Source: Geminicoccus sp035556675 (GTDB taxonomy: Bacteria; Pseudomonadota; Alphaproteobacteria; Geminicoccales; Geminicoccaceae). Taken from it: DNA of 64,000 nucleotides. The stretch covers positions 1 to 64,000 of the forward strand of contig NZ_DATMFZ010000083.1 of NCBI RefSeq assembly GCF_035556675.1. The letters run 5' to 3'. The position numbers and the translations under genes were made by a program. Below the pieces are notes generated by a model. The model did not search any database, had not been told where the DNA came from, and was given only the letters and a program-made list of their open reading frames with translations. Shown here piece after piece: positions 42,387-51,253 of the stretch; positions within the stretch are counted from its first letter, which is position 1, and each line of letters begins with the position of its first letter.

Positions 42387-43114
42387 CAGCCATTCTCCTC
42401 CGTTGGTTCGGCGACATCCTCGCCGCCCCGCCCCGCCAGGTCCACCAGGACGCTGCGGGCCAGCACAGTCGTGACAGGGCGGCGGGCGCGCAAGGAAGCG
42501 CGGTCCAGCTCGCCCACGATCCGGCGCACCGCGGCAAAGCTGCGCGGCCCATGCGCCAGCAGCCACTCGACCGCCCCCTTGTCCGGCCGCAGGCCGCGGT
42601 CGGCCAGCTGCTTGACATAAAGGGCCGCCAGCAGCGCGTCGTCGGGCGGGCCGATCTCCACCAGGCTGGCGAGCGCCAGGCGCGAGCGCAGGTCCGGCAG
42701 CGCCAGGCGCCAGCCGGCCGGCGGCAGGGTCGCGGTCAGCAGCAGGCTGCCGCGCCGCTCGGTCACCAGGTTGAACAGATGGAACAGGACCTGCTCGTCC
42801 CAGACCAGATCGGCCTCGTCGATGGCGAGGCAGCTGGCGGGTGCGGGGAACAGGTCGCGGGGCGGCAGGAGCCAGGGGCCGGCACTTTCCAGCCAGACCG
42901 CATGGGCGCGGGCTGCCCAGATCCGGGCCAGATGGGTCTTGCCCGAGCCTTCCGGGCCGAACAGCACCGTCACCGGCGTGGGCCAGTCCGGCCAGCGGTT
43001 CAGATGCGCCAGCGCTGCCGCGTTGGACGAGGACGGCAGGAAATCCTGCTCCTCGCTGCGCTCGGTGTGCGGCAGGTCGAGGGCGAGCTGCTGGTGCGGG
43101 GCAAAGTGGGTCAA
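42386..43114 (-). CDS. hdaA: DnaA-related regulatory protein HdaA
   Basis: A 242-residue AAA+ protein homologous to the DnaA ATPase core without its DNA-binding domain. The N-terminus carries a QQLALDL clamp-binding-like motif, followed by FGPEGSGKTHLARIWA (Walker A), SCLAIDEADL (Walker B region) and LRSRLALASLVEIGPPDD. With the beta-clamp, Hda proteins stimulate ATP hydrolysis on DnaA and stop over-initiation. The start is probably TTG at 43114, with GGGGAG upstream; GTG at 43144 would overlap the preceding gene by 17 bases. Confidence 0.88.
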   Translation of the reverse strand: MTHFAPHQQLALDLPHTERSEEQDFLPSSSNAAALAHLNRWPDWPTPVTVLFGPEGSGKTHLARIWAARAHAVWLESAGPWLLPPRDLFPAPASCLAIDEADLVWDEQVLFHLFNLVTERRGSLLLTATLPPAGWRLALPDLRSRLALASLVEIGPPDDALLAALYVKQLADRGLRPDKGAVEWLLAHGPRSFAAVRRIVGELDRASLRARRPVTTVLARSVLVDLAGRGGEDVAEPTEENG

Positions 43115-43127
43115 GGGGCTCCCCGGA

Positions 43128-43727
43128 TCAGCTGCGTGCGGCACGGCCGGGCAGCCGGCGCAGGGCCATGGCCAGGTAGGCGGCGGCCGAGACGAGCGTG
43201 AGCAGCACCAAGAGCGGCAGGAGCCAGGCCGCCAGCAGATTCATGATCGGGAGGAACTCCGCGGCATCCACCAGCACGGCACCGACATAGGACAGCTGGA
43301 CCGCGGTGGCCGCCTTGCCCAGGAGCGAGGGCATCACGGCGAACCCGGAAACACCCATCTGCAGCGCCAGCGCGCCGACTGCCACCAGCACGTCCCTGGC
43401 CAGCACCAGCGCCACCAGCCAGACCGGCACCAGTTCCTGCCAGGTGAGCGTCAGCAGCGCGCCGGTCATCAGCAGCTTGTCGGCCAGCGGGTCCAGCACG
43501 GCTCCCAGCCTGGTGGCGAGCCCCAGCCGCCTGGCGAGCAGGCCGTCCAGCGCATCGGTCAGGGCGGCCAGGGCGAACAAGGCAGCCGCCCAGCCATAGG
43601 CCCGCCCCAGCAGCAGGAGCAGGATCGGGACGACCAGGACGATGCGCAGGGCCGAGAGCAGGTTGGCGAGATTCAGGTCGGACGCGGGGCGCCCACCGCC
43701 CGCCCTGCCGTCCGGCGCGGCGCTCAC
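43128..43727 (-). CDS. CDP-alcohol phosphatidyltransferase family protein
   Basis: A 199-residue membrane enzyme with the signature D-x2-D-G-x2-A-R-x8-G-x3-D-x3-D, visible as DALDGLLARRLGLATRLGAVLDPLADK. It joins a CDP-linked lipid to an alcohol such as glycerol-3-phosphate; in this chromosomal context the protein is often called PgsA-like, but substrate is not proven. Five to six hydrophobic helices are present. The GTG start at 43727 overlaps the stop of the DUF2066 gene as GTGA, and hdaA follows after 13 bases. Confidence 0.92.
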   Translation of the reverse strand: MSAAPDGRAGGGRPASDLNLANLLSALRIVLVVPILLLLLGRAYGWAAALFALAALTDALDGLLARRLGLATRLGAVLDPLADKLLMTGALLTLTWQELVPVWLVALVLARDVLVAVGALALQMGVSGFAVMPSLLGKAATAVQLSYVGAVLVDAAEFLPIMNLLAAWLLPLLVLLTLVSAAAYLAMALRRLPGRAARS

Positions 43728-44833
43728 CCGCCGATGGTCGACATCGGCCGGTCGCCCACGCGCCCCAACCGCCATCCTTCGATCTCCTGGCTCAGTGCCA
43801 GGCCGCGCCGCTGCAAGGCGGCCTGCAACCCTTCCACACTACCCACATACCCGAGCACGATCCTGGCCTCCCTGCGGGTCAGCCGCTCGATCCTGGTCGA
43901 GCGGATCTCCGGGGTGTCCGCAAGCGCGCGCCTTATTTGAACCCAGCTGGAAAGGTCGGCAAGCGGGACGCTGGCGGAGAGCAATTCCACTGCCGCGTCG
44001 CTGCGCACGCTGGCTTGGCCGATCTGCCGGTCCAATGCCGCCAGCAGGGCCGTGGCCGCCGCCGGATAGTCGGCCTGCCCGTCGGGCCCGGGCGGCACGC
44101 CCAGCGCCGGGACGGCCTGCACCAGCCCGTCGCGGTCCAGATATTGCCCGCTCACCACCAGGCCCTGGCTGCCGTCGGTCGCAGGTGCGGCATGTGCCAC
44201 CAGCACGGCATCGGCACCATAGCGCTCGGCCATCGGCTGAAGCGTCCCGGCATCGCCGGCCAGCGCCTGGGCCTCGCCGACCGCCAGATCCTGCGCATCG
44301 CCCAAGGGGAGGATCGGCTCGACCGCCACCGACTGGCCGGCGGCCTCCAGCACCGCACTGCGCCAGGGGTCGCCGTCCAAATACGGGTCGCCGCCCGGGG
44401 AATAGGCCAGCACCACGGTCGGCAGGGTCGGCACCAGCGCATAGGAGAGGCCGTTGCGGCTCAGGAGTTCCTGGACCGGCTCCTGGCGGAAATCCACGGT
44501 GAGGCGGGCCGAGTAGGAGCGTGCACCTACCTGCTCCTGCTGGATCTCGAAGCTGCGCACGTAGCGGTCGATCTGCCCTGGCGCGACCTCGGGCAGGCTC
44601 GCCGGGTCGCGGCCGGACAGCCGCGCCATCAGACGCTGCAATGCCGCCACCTGACCTTCCTGCAACGCCTGGCTGCGCGCCTGGACCGCGTCGTCCGCCT
44701 CGGCCTGGACGGGGACGTCGCGCTCGATGAACTGGCGCTGCTGGACGGCCTGGCCAGCGGCCTGGCCCGGCTGGCCCAGCAGGAGAAGCGCGCCCAGCAC
44801 CAGCAACGCTATCGACGGACGGCGCGCGGCCAT
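43724..44833 (-). CDS. DUF2066 domain-containing exported protein
   Basis: A 369-residue protein with a signal peptide (SIALLVLGALLLLGQPGQA) and the DUF2066 pattern: VPVQAEADDAVQARSQALQEGQ near the mature N-terminus, RYVRSFEIQQEQVGARSYSARLTVDF, LPTVVLAYSP, and a C-terminal IVLGYVGSVEGLQAALQRRG segment. It is periplasmic or membrane-attached; the function of the family is unknown. It is conserved next to purMN and hdaA in alphaproteobacteria and is coupled to the phosphatidyltransferase gene here. It diverges from purM across 171 bases. Confidence 0.88.
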   Translation of the reverse strand: MAARRPSIALLVLGALLLLGQPGQAAGQAVQQRQFIERDVPVQAEADDAVQARSQALQEGQVAALQRLMARLSGRDPASLPEVAPGQIDRYVRSFEIQQEQVGARSYSARLTVDFRQEPVQELLSRNGLSYALVPTLPTVVLAYSPGGDPYLDGDPWRSAVLEAAGQSVAVEPILPLGDAQDLAVGEAQALAGDAGTLQPMAERYGADAVLVAHAAPATDGSQGLVVSGQYLDRDGLVQAVPALGVPPGPDGQADYPAAATALLAALDRQIGQASVRSDAAVELLSASVPLADLSSWVQIRRALADTPEIRSTRIERLTRREARIVLGYVGSVEGLQAALQRRGLALSQEIEGWRLGRVGDRPMSTIGG

Positions 44834-45004
44834 GGCAGATCACCCCGACGCGAGGACGAGCGGAAAGCGCATCGCACCGATTTCGGTGGTCGCGCCGGGC
44901 GGAAGGGACCACGGGAACCGCGGGCTGGCAAGCCTCCGCCGGCATCCTCGCATGGGGCAACGCTGGGCCGGGGTGCCCTGATGCGCAACGCCAAGGAGCA
45001 ACGG

Positions 45005-46117
45005 GTGGCAAAGGGGCAGACTGGCGGGCAGGCCGGGGCGCAGCCCGGCGGCAGGTATGCGGAGGCCGGGGTCGACATCGAGGCCGGCAACGAACTGGTC
45101 CGCCGCATCGACGGGCTCACCCGCGCCACCGCGCGGCCAGGTGCGAGCGGTGCGCTCGGCGGGTTCGGCGCGTTGTTCGACCTGAAGGAGGCGGGCTATC
45201 GCGACCCGCTCCTGGTTTCCTCGACCGACGGGGTCGGCACCAAGATCCTGCTGGCAGCGAAGACCGGGCAGGTCGAGGGCATCGGCATCGATCTCGTCGC
45301 CATGTGCGTGAACGATCTGGTGGTCCAGGGGGCCGAGCCCCTGTTCTTCCTCGATTATTTCGCGACCGGCCGGCTGGAGGCCGAGGCCGGGACCCGGATC
45401 GTGGCGGGCATCGCGGAAGGCTGCCGGCAGGCGGGCTGCGCGCTGATCGGCGGCGAGACCGCCGAGATGCCACAGATGTACGCGCCCGGCCATTTCGACC
45501 TGGCCGGCTTTGCCGTGGGTGCGGTCGAGCGCGACGCCTTGCTGCCCCGCCCGGATGTCCAGGCTGGCGACGTGCTGCTGGGCCTGGCCTCGTCGGGCGT
45601 GCACAGCAACGGCTTCTCGCTGGTGCGGCTGGTGCTGGAGGAAAGTGGCGCCGACCTGGCGGCCCCTGCCCCGTTCGCGCCGGAGCAGAGCCTGGGCGAC
45701 GCGCTGCTGACGCCTACCCGCATCTATGTGCAGAGCTGCCTGGCGGCGATCCGGGCGGGCGGGGTCAAGGCGCTGGCGCACATCACCGGCGGCGGGCTGG
45801 AGGAGAACCTGCCGCGGGTGCTGCCCGAGGGTGCCCAGGCGGTGCTGGACACGGCCGCCTGGGAGCTGCCCGGCGTGTTCCGCTGGCTGGCCCTGCAGGG
45901 CCGCCTGCCCCAGGCCGACCTGCGCCGCACCTTCAATGCCGGCATCGGCATGGTGCTGGCGGTGGCGCCAGAACGGGCCGATGCGCTGCACCGCCTCCTG
46001 ACGGAAGCAGGCGAGACCGTCCACCGGATCGGCCGGATCGCTCCGCGCGCCGCGGGCGTACCGGCCGTCGTCTTCGAGCACGCCGAGAGCGCATGGCCCG
46101 CCCCGTCACCGTCCTGA
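45005..46117 (+). CDS. purM: Phosphoribosylformylglycinamidine cyclo-ligase
   Basis: A 370-residue purine-synthesis enzyme (AIR synthetase). Core segments are YAEAGVDIEAGNELV, LLVSSTDGVGTKILLA, CVNDLVVQGAEPLFFLDYF, ALIGGETAEMPQMY and SGVHSNGFSLVR. The GTG at 45005 is preceded by AAGGAG at six bases, better than the in-frame ATG at 44981. It overlaps purN by 25 bases and is oriented away from the DUF2066 operon. Confidence 0.96.
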   Translation: MAKGQTGGQAGAQPGGRYAEAGVDIEAGNELVRRIDGLTRATARPGASGALGGFGALFDLKEAGYRDPLLVSSTDGVGTKILLAAKTGQVEGIGIDLVAMCVNDLVVQGAEPLFFLDYFATGRLEAEAGTRIVAGIAEGCRQAGCALIGGETAEMPQMYAPGHFDLAGFAVGAVERDALLPRPDVQAGDVLLGLASSGVHSNGFSLVRLVLEESGADLAAPAPFAPEQSLGDALLTPTRIYVQSCLAAIRAGGVKALAHITGGGLEENLPRVLPEGAQAVLDTAAWELPGVFRWLALQGRLPQADLRRTFNAGIGMVLAVAPERADALHRLLTEAGETVHRIGRIAPRAAGVPAVVFEHAESAWPAPSPS

Positions 46118-46740
46118 TCTCGGGCAGCGGCTCCAACCTCCAGGCGCTGATCGATCGCCAGGCGGGCAGCAGCTACGAGATCGTCCAGGTCATCAGCAAT
46201 GTCGCGGGCGTGGGCGGCCTGGCGCGGGCGGCCGCGGCCGGCATCCCCACCAGGGTGATCGAGCACCGGGCGTTCGCCAGCCGCGCCCTGTTCGACGCGG
46301 CTCTCGGCCAGGCCCTGGCCGAGAGCGGCGCCGAGATCGTCTGCCTGGCCGGCTTCATGCGCATCCTGGGGCCGGAGCTGGTGCAGGCCTGGAGTGGACG
46401 GATGCTGAACATTCACCCGGCCCTCCTCCCCTCGTTCAAGGGCCTGCACACCCATGAGCGGGCGCTGGCGGCGGGCGTGCGCGTCCATGGCTGCACGGTG
46501 CATGTGGTCCGCCCGGCGCTGGACGACGGGCCGGTGGTGGTCCAAGGCGTCGTGCCGGTGCTGCCCGGCGACGATCCCGCCATGCTGGCAGCACGGGTCC
46601 TGGAGGTCGAGCACCAGGCCTATCCGCTGGCGCTGGAACTGGTCGCGTCCGGCCGGGCACGAGTAGGCGACGCGACGGTCGAGCTGGCACCCGGCCAGCC
46701 CGGCCTCGTCGTCCATCCGACCCTGGCCGGCGCCGGATGA
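46093..46740 (+). CDS. purN: Phosphoribosylglycinamide formyltransferase
   Basis: A 215-residue enzyme transferring a formyl group from 10-formyl-tetrahydrofolate to GAR. VLISGSGSNLQALID, FMRILGPELV, the catalytic NIHPALLPSFKGLHTHERAL and CTVHVVRPALDDGPVVVQ are present. Its ATG lies within the 3' end of purM, a common arrangement, so the two are cotranscribed. It converges with the TPR-SH3 gene, leaving a 22-base gap. Confidence 0.96.
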   Translation: MARPVTVLISGSGSNLQALIDRQAGSSYEIVQVISNVAGVGGLARAAAAGIPTRVIEHRAFASRALFDAALGQALAESGAEIVCLAGFMRILGPELVQAWSGRMLNIHPALLPSFKGLHTHERALAAGVRVHGCTVHVVRPALDDGPVVVQGVVPVLPGDDPAMLAARVLEVEHQAYPLALELVASGRARVGDATVELAPGQPGLVVHPTLAGAG

Positions 46741-46762
46741 GCGATCGCAGGCGCTCCGCCGG

Positions 46763-47899
46763 TCAGTTGACCGGCGTCAGCCAGCGGCGGAACACCCAGC
46801 CCTGCGGCTCGTCGTTCTGCGACACTCGGTACCAGCCCTCCTCCTGCTGGTCGACCACCACGATCTCGCCGCCGCTGAACGCGCCCTGGCGCTCGAACCG
46901 GGTGCCCGGGCCGGCCCGGACGCTCACGGCGGCCACCACGCGGAAGCGCTCGCCCATGGCCTGATCGGCAGCAGGCTCCGCGGCGGGTGACTCTGCGGCG
47001 GCGACGGGCTCGGGCGGCGGGGCGGGCATGGTCGCCGGAGCCGGTGCTATGTCGGCAGAAGCGGTCGCACGCTGGCCGGCCGGGAGGGCTGTGGGCTCCG
47101 CGGCGGCCGGAGGCGCTGCCTGGGGCCCGGACGGCGCTGGTGCTGCCTGCGCCGGCAGATCCGGATCGAGTGCCGCGGATGGCGGCGCTTCCCCTCCTGT
47201 CCGCGTGATCGGCACCACGACCGAGCGCAGGGCCGGCGTTGCCTGGACAGGTGCGGACACGGGTTCGCCGGCGGATGCCGGTGCGGCGGGTGCGGCTGCC
47301 GGCGTCGTGCCCCCATCGGCCGGGGCCGCAGGTGCTCCGGCGGACGAGCTTCCGTCCAGCGCCTCGAGCATCGACGCCAGCTCGGCATTGCCCGGCTCGA
47401 CCAGCAGGCCATGGCGCAGGTCGGTGCTCGCCCCGGTCAGGTCGCCGGCCGCCATGCGTAGCTGCGCGCGTCCGCGCAACGCCCGGACATCGTCGGGCGA
47501 GATCAGGAGCGCCTGGTCGAAATCGGCCTGCGCCTCCCCGTGCTGGCCAGCCCCGGCACGGGCATTGCCGCGCTGGACGAAGGCGAAGACCAGGTTGCGC
47601 CGGAGCATGGGCGTGTCCGGGTTCAGCCGCTCCGCCTTACGATATTCCGCGATGGCGGCGTCCTGGTCGCCGAGCCGGGACAGCGCGGCGCCCAGATTGT
47701 TGTGGGCGACCGCAATGTCGGCCGGCGCCAGTTCGCCGGAAACCAGCACCGTGCGAAAGGCATCCGCCGCCTCGGCAAACCGGCCGGCTGCATAGGCGTT
47801 CACGCCCGCCCGCACCTGATCGCTGAGCTGGGCAGACGCGCCCGTTGCCGACAAGGTCAGCAGGCCGGCGCCGACCAGCGCGGCTAGCCGCATTCGCAT
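46763..47899 (-). CDS. Exported TPR protein with C-terminal bacterial SH3 domain
   Basis: A 378-residue protein with a signal peptide (RLAALVGAGLLTLSATGASA), three to four TPR repeats (about residues 25-165: AYAAGRFAEAADAFRTVL, NLGAALSRLGDQDAAIAEYR, GQHGEAQADFDQALLISPDD), a long Ala/Pro-rich linker and a C-terminal SH3-type domain (VRAGPGTRFERQGAFSGGE to GWVFRRWL). The layout suggests a periplasmic protein-interaction factor that reaches the cell wall. The ATG at 47899 has GGAGG five bases upstream. It lies downstream of nudC on the same strand, 158 bases away. Confidence 0.85.
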   Translation of the reverse strand: MRMRLAALVGAGLLTLSATGASAQLSDQVRAGVNAYAAGRFAEAADAFRTVLVSGELAPADIAVAHNNLGAALSRLGDQDAAIAEYRKAERLNPDTPMLRRNLVFAFVQRGNARAGAGQHGEAQADFDQALLISPDDVRALRGRAQLRMAAGDLTGASTDLRHGLLVEPGNAELASMLEALDGSSSAGAPAAPADGGTTPAAAPAAPASAGEPVSAPVQATPALRSVVVPITRTGGEAPPSAALDPDLPAQAAPAPSGPQAAPPAAAEPTALPAGQRATASADIAPAPATMPAPPPEPVAAAESPAAEPAADQAMGERFRVVAAVSVRAGPGTRFERQGAFSGGEIVVVDQQEEGWYRVSQNDEPQGWVFRRWLTPVN

Positions 47900-48057
47900 G
47901 GGTTCCTCCGAAAGTTTGGCGGAAGTTTCCACCATGTCGCAGGGAGGACAACCACGCGGGGGCGAGTTTCGCCGGAAAAATCCGGGTATCGATTGTCGCA
48001 ACCTCGGCCAGATCCGGGGCCAGCCAGATCCGGGCCGAGCCGGATCCGAGCTTGTCC

Positions 48058-48993
48058 TCAGGCTTCCGCCAGCCACTCCTCGATCAGGAACCGGGCGATG
48101 CTGTCCTCGCGCGGCAGGAGCACCGGGCTGCGTTCCGGATCGGCCAGGATCTGGCGCGGGATCCACAAGGCGTCCTCCAGCTCGTCCTGGTCGATCCGCA
48201 GCTGCGCGGTTTCCGCCTCCGCACGGAAGCCCAGCATCAGCGACTGGGGAAACGGCCAGGGCTGCGAGGAACGGTACTGGATGGTGCGCAGCCGGATACC
48301 CGCCTCCTCCTCGATCTCCCGCTCCACCGCCTGCTCCAGGCTCTCGCCCGGCTCCACGAAGCCCGCCAGGGTCGAGTACATGCCGGGCGGGAAGCGCGGC
48401 GAGCGGCCGAGCAGCGCCTGGTCGCCATGGGTGACCAGCACGATGACGGCGGGGTCGGTGCGCGGGAAATGCTCGCGGCCGCACTGGGGACAGGTCCGGG
48501 CATGGCCGCCCTGGGCCGGCAGGGTCGCACTCCCGCAGCTGCCGCAGAACCGGTGGGTGCTGTGCCAGTGCAGCAGCGCCCTGGCCGAGGCCAGGAGCCC
48601 AGCCTCGTGGGGCGGCAGCACCGGCCCGACGCTGCGCAGGTCGACCAGCGGCAAGGTCGCCTGGACCGGATCGTCCAGTTCGGCGGCGAAATAGGCGACA
48701 CCGTCGATCACGCCCAGGAACAGGGCACTCTCGTCGAGCTCGCGACCGAGATCGGCCACGGTGAGGAAGCCGGCATGGGGGCCGTCCTCGGCCTCCAGGA
48801 TCGCGAGGTTCAGCCCGTGCGCCAGAACCACCCGCGTGGTCCGGTCGGCCCGGCGGCTGGCGAGCCAGGCGAGGTCCTTGCGATAGGCGGCGGCGCGGTC
48901 GAAGCCCACGGAGGAATAGACATGCGGCGGCGGTCGGAACGGGCGGGGCAAGCGGTCGATCTCCCTTGAAGCCGATTGTTCGGCGGCTGCCAT
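48058..48993 (-). CDS. nudC: NAD+ diphosphatase / RNA-deNADding Nudix hydrolase
   Basis: A 311-residue NudC-type enzyme that hydrolyses NADH and removes NAD caps from RNA. It has a zinc ribbon (HRFCGSCGS ... TCPQCGREHFPRTDPAVI), the Nudix box GFVEPGESLEQAVEREIEEEAG and the downstream SQPWPFPQSLMLGF motif characteristic of NudC. The ATG at 48993 is used because a longer frame would run through the SRP RNA gene. No Shine-Dalgarno is visible, and the start codon abuts the -35 element of the divergent SRP RNA promoter. Confidence 0.92.
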   Translation of the reverse strand: MAAAEQSASREIDRLPRPFRPPPHVYSSVGFDRAAAYRKDLAWLASRRADRTTRVVLAHGLNLAILEAEDGPHAGFLTVADLGRELDESALFLGVIDGVAYFAAELDDPVQATLPLVDLRSVGPVLPPHEAGLLASARALLHWHSTHRFCGSCGSATLPAQGGHARTCPQCGREHFPRTDPAVIVLVTHGDQALLGRSPRFPPGMYSTLAGFVEPGESLEQAVEREIEEEAGIRLRTIQYRSSQPWPFPQSLMLGFRAEAETAQLRIDQDELEDALWIPRQILADPERSPVLLPREDSIARFLIEEWLAEA

Positions 48994-48994
48994 C

Positions 48995-49023
48995 TTGCAC
49001 GCGCGCGCCCGAGCGTCGATATA
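48995..49023 (+). promoter_or_regulatory. Sigma-70-like promoter of the SRP RNA gene
   Basis: TTGCAC (48995-49000) and GATATA (49018-49023) are 17 bases apart, and seven bases further is the presumed RNA 5' end at 49031. This is the spacing expected for a strong housekeeping promoter. The -35 lies two bases from the divergent nudC start codon. Confidence 0.65.
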
Positions 49024-49030
49024 GCGTCTC

Positions 49031-49124
49031 GGAAGGTCGGCGCGGACGGGCTCCTCGCCAAATCGGTCAGGTCCGGAAGGAAGCAGCCGCAACGAGTTCC
49101 GGTCCGGGTCGTGTCCGGCCTTCC
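49031..49124 (+). ncRNA. ffs: Signal recognition particle RNA, small (4.5S-like)
   Basis: The conserved SRP core GGTCAGGTCCGGAAGGAAGC, with AGCC after it, lies at 49066-49088. The flanks pair into a long hairpin (GGAAGGTCGG at 49031 with CCGGCCTTCC ending at 49124). It is the 4.5S-type RNA that with Ffh targets membrane proteins. Ends are approximate by a few bases. Its placement directly upstream of dnaX is common in alphaproteobacteria. Confidence 0.93.
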
Positions 49125-49186
49125 ACCTCCTGGGGTCAGCCCCGTCGCACAGGCCGGTCTGCCGCACGAACGAGTCGAACGGGCGC

Positions 49187-50920
49187 ATGCGAGACGATAC
49201 CACCGCGTCCGGCTACAAGGTCCTGGCGAGAGCCTATCGGCCGCAGCGCCTCTCCGAACTGGTCGGCCAGGACGCGCTGGTGCGCACGCTGACCAATGCC
49301 TTCGCCTCCGGGCGGCTGGCCCACGCCTTCCTGCTGACCGGCATCCGCGGCGTCGGCAAGACCACGACCGCCCGGATCATCGCCAAGGCCCTGAACTGCG
49401 AGGGCCCGGACGGCACGGGCGGGCCTACGCCGGAACCCTGCGGCGTTTGCGGCCCCTGCCGGTCGATCGAGGCGCAGAACGCCATCGACGTGGTCGAGCT
49501 GGACGCCGCGACCCATACCGGCGTCGACAACATGCGCGACCTGCTTGCCAGCGTCCGCTACGGGCCCACGGCGCTTAGGACCAAGGTCTATATCGTCGAC
49601 GAGGTCCACATGCTCTCGGCCAGTGCGTTCGCCGCACTGCTGAAGACGCTGGAGGAGCCGCCGGCCCACACCAAGTTCGTGTTCGCCACCACCGAGCAGC
49701 GCAAGGTGCCGGTGACCATCATGTCGCGCTGCCAGCGCTTCGACCTGAAGCGCGTGCCGCCCGACCTGCTGGCCGGCCATCTGGCCGCCATCTGCCAGAA
49801 GGAGGGGGTCGAGGCCGAGCCGGATGCGCTGGCCCTGATCGCCCGGATCGCCGAGGGCTCCGTGCGCGACAGCCTGTCGCTGCTCGACCAGTCGATCGCA
49901 CTGGGCGACGGCAAGGTGGTCGCCAGCCAGGTCGCCGACATGCTGGGCCTGGCCGACCGCGCCCGGCTGCTCGACCTGCTGGAGCCGCTGCTCACCGGCC
50001 AGCCGCAGGCAGCGCTGGAAGTGTTCGCCGAATTGCATGCGCGCGGCGCCGATCCGGTCGCCGTGGTCCAGGACCTCTTGGGCGCCTGCCACTGGATCTC
50101 GCGGCTCAAGCTGGACGGCCGCGCCGACCCCGGCTGGCATACCGGCCAGGACGGCCATGCACGCGGCGTGGCGCTGGCCGGCCGGGTGGGCCTGCCGGCG
50201 GCGGCCCGGGCCTGGCAGGTGCTGCTGCGCGGCCTGGACGAGGTGAAGAACGCGCCGGACGGGGCCATGGCCGCCGAGATGCTGCTGTTGCGCCTGGCCT
50301 GCCTGAGCGAATTGCCGCCGCCGGCCGAGCTGCTGCGCCGGCTGGAACGGCTGGGCCAGGACGGTGCCCCTGCCCCGCCGCGCGGGCAGCCGGCCATGGC
50401 GACGGTTCCGGCCGCGCCCGTCGCCCGCCGGCCCGAGCAGCTGCCGGAGCGGCGTGCTCTGCCCGAGCCACCGCCGGCACCGCCCGCACCACCTGGAGCC
50501 GGCCAGGCCGAGCCAGCCGACTTCGCAGGCCTGGTGGACTTCCTGCACCGGAACGGCGAGCCGATGCTGGCCTCCATGCTGGAGACCGGCGTCCATCTCG
50601 TGCGCATGGCGCCCCAGCGCCTGGAGATCCGCCCGGCCCCGGGCACCAGGCCGGACCTCGCCAACCTCCTGCAGGACGCGCTGCACGCCCGCACCGGCCG
50701 GCGCTGGATGGTCGCGATCGTCAACGAGCGCGGCCAGCCCACCTTGAGCGAGCAGCGCGCCCAGGAGCGCAGCCGGCTGATCGAGGCGCTGTCCGTCGAT
50801 CCGGCGATCCGCCGGATCCTGGATGCCTATCCGGGAGCCCGGATCGAGGATGTCCGTCCCGTTTCCGCCGCCCCTGAGCAACCCGACGACCAGAACGAGA
50901 AGAGGATCGAGCGCGCATGA
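49187..50920 (+). CDS. dnaX: DNA polymerase III subunit gamma/tau
   Basis: A 577-residue clamp-loader ATPase. It has YRPQRLSELVGQDALVRTL, Walker A GIRGVGKTT, a four-cysteine zinc module (NCEG ... PCGVCGPC), Walker B VYIVDEVHML and sensor 1 FVFATTEQRKVPVTI. The Pro/Ala-rich linker near residues 390-445 leads to the tau-type C-terminal domain. No A-rich slippery frameshift motif was seen, so a short gamma form by frameshifting is not supported. ATGA overlap with ybaB. Confidence 0.95.
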   Translation: MRDDTTASGYKVLARAYRPQRLSELVGQDALVRTLTNAFASGRLAHAFLLTGIRGVGKTTTARIIAKALNCEGPDGTGGPTPEPCGVCGPCRSIEAQNAIDVVELDAATHTGVDNMRDLLASVRYGPTALRTKVYIVDEVHMLSASAFAALLKTLEEPPAHTKFVFATTEQRKVPVTIMSRCQRFDLKRVPPDLLAGHLAAICQKEGVEAEPDALALIARIAEGSVRDSLSLLDQSIALGDGKVVASQVADMLGLADRARLLDLLEPLLTGQPQAALEVFAELHARGADPVAVVQDLLGACHWISRLKLDGRADPGWHTGQDGHARGVALAGRVGLPAAARAWQVLLRGLDEVKNAPDGAMAAEMLLLRLACLSELPPPAELLRRLERLGQDGAPAPPRGQPAMATVPAAPVARRPEQLPERRALPEPPPAPPAPPGAGQAEPADFAGLVDFLHRNGEPMLASMLETGVHLVRMAPQRLEIRPAPGTRPDLANLLQDALHARTGRRWMVAIVNERGQPTLSEQRAQERSRLIEALSVDPAIRRILDAYPGARIEDVRPVSAAPEQPDDQNEKRIERA

Positions 50921-51240
50921 AGAATCTCGGCAACATGCTCAAAGAAGCCCAGAAGATGCAGGCCCGCATGGGCGAGATGCAGCAGAAGCTGGCGGAGATG
51001 GAGATCGAGGGCGGGGCCGGCGCCGGCCTGGTCGCGGTGGTGCTGAACGGCAAGGGCGAGATGCGGAAGATCAAGATCGACCCGTCCTTGCTGGTGCCAG
51101 ACGACGTCGAGATCCTGGAGGACCTGATCGTGGCGGCGGTCAACGACGCCAAGACCAAGATCGAGCAGCACATGCAGACCGAGATGCAGAAGCTGACCGG
51201 CGGGCTGCAGCTGCCGCCCGGCATGAAGCTGCCCTTCTGA
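50917..51240 (+). CDS. ybaB: YbaB/EbfC family nucleoid-associated protein
   Basis: A 107-residue dimeric DNA-binding protein. The N-terminal helix (NLGNMLKEAQKMQARMGEMQ) and central GGAGAGLVAVVLNGKGEMRKIKIDPSLL are characteristic, as is the C-terminal GGLQLPPGMKLPF. It lies between dnaX and recR, the standard arrangement, and its ATG overlaps the dnaX stop. Confidence 0.95.
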   Translation: MKNLGNMLKEAQKMQARMGEMQQKLAEMEIEGGAGAGLVAVVLNGKGEMRKIKIDPSLLVPDDVEILEDLIVAAVNDAKTKIEQHMQTEMQKLTGGLQLPPGMKLPF

Positions 51241-51253
51241 GCCGGGGCCGGCC

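Noticed and set aside
48994..49203. N-terminal extension of nudC through the SRP RNA region
   Set aside because: The extra 70 codons are antisense to the SRP RNA and do not resemble NudC; the ATG at 48993 gives the normal domain layout.
49187..50920. Programmed frameshift in dnaX
   Set aside because: No A-rich slippery heptamer followed by a stop in the shifted frame was found.
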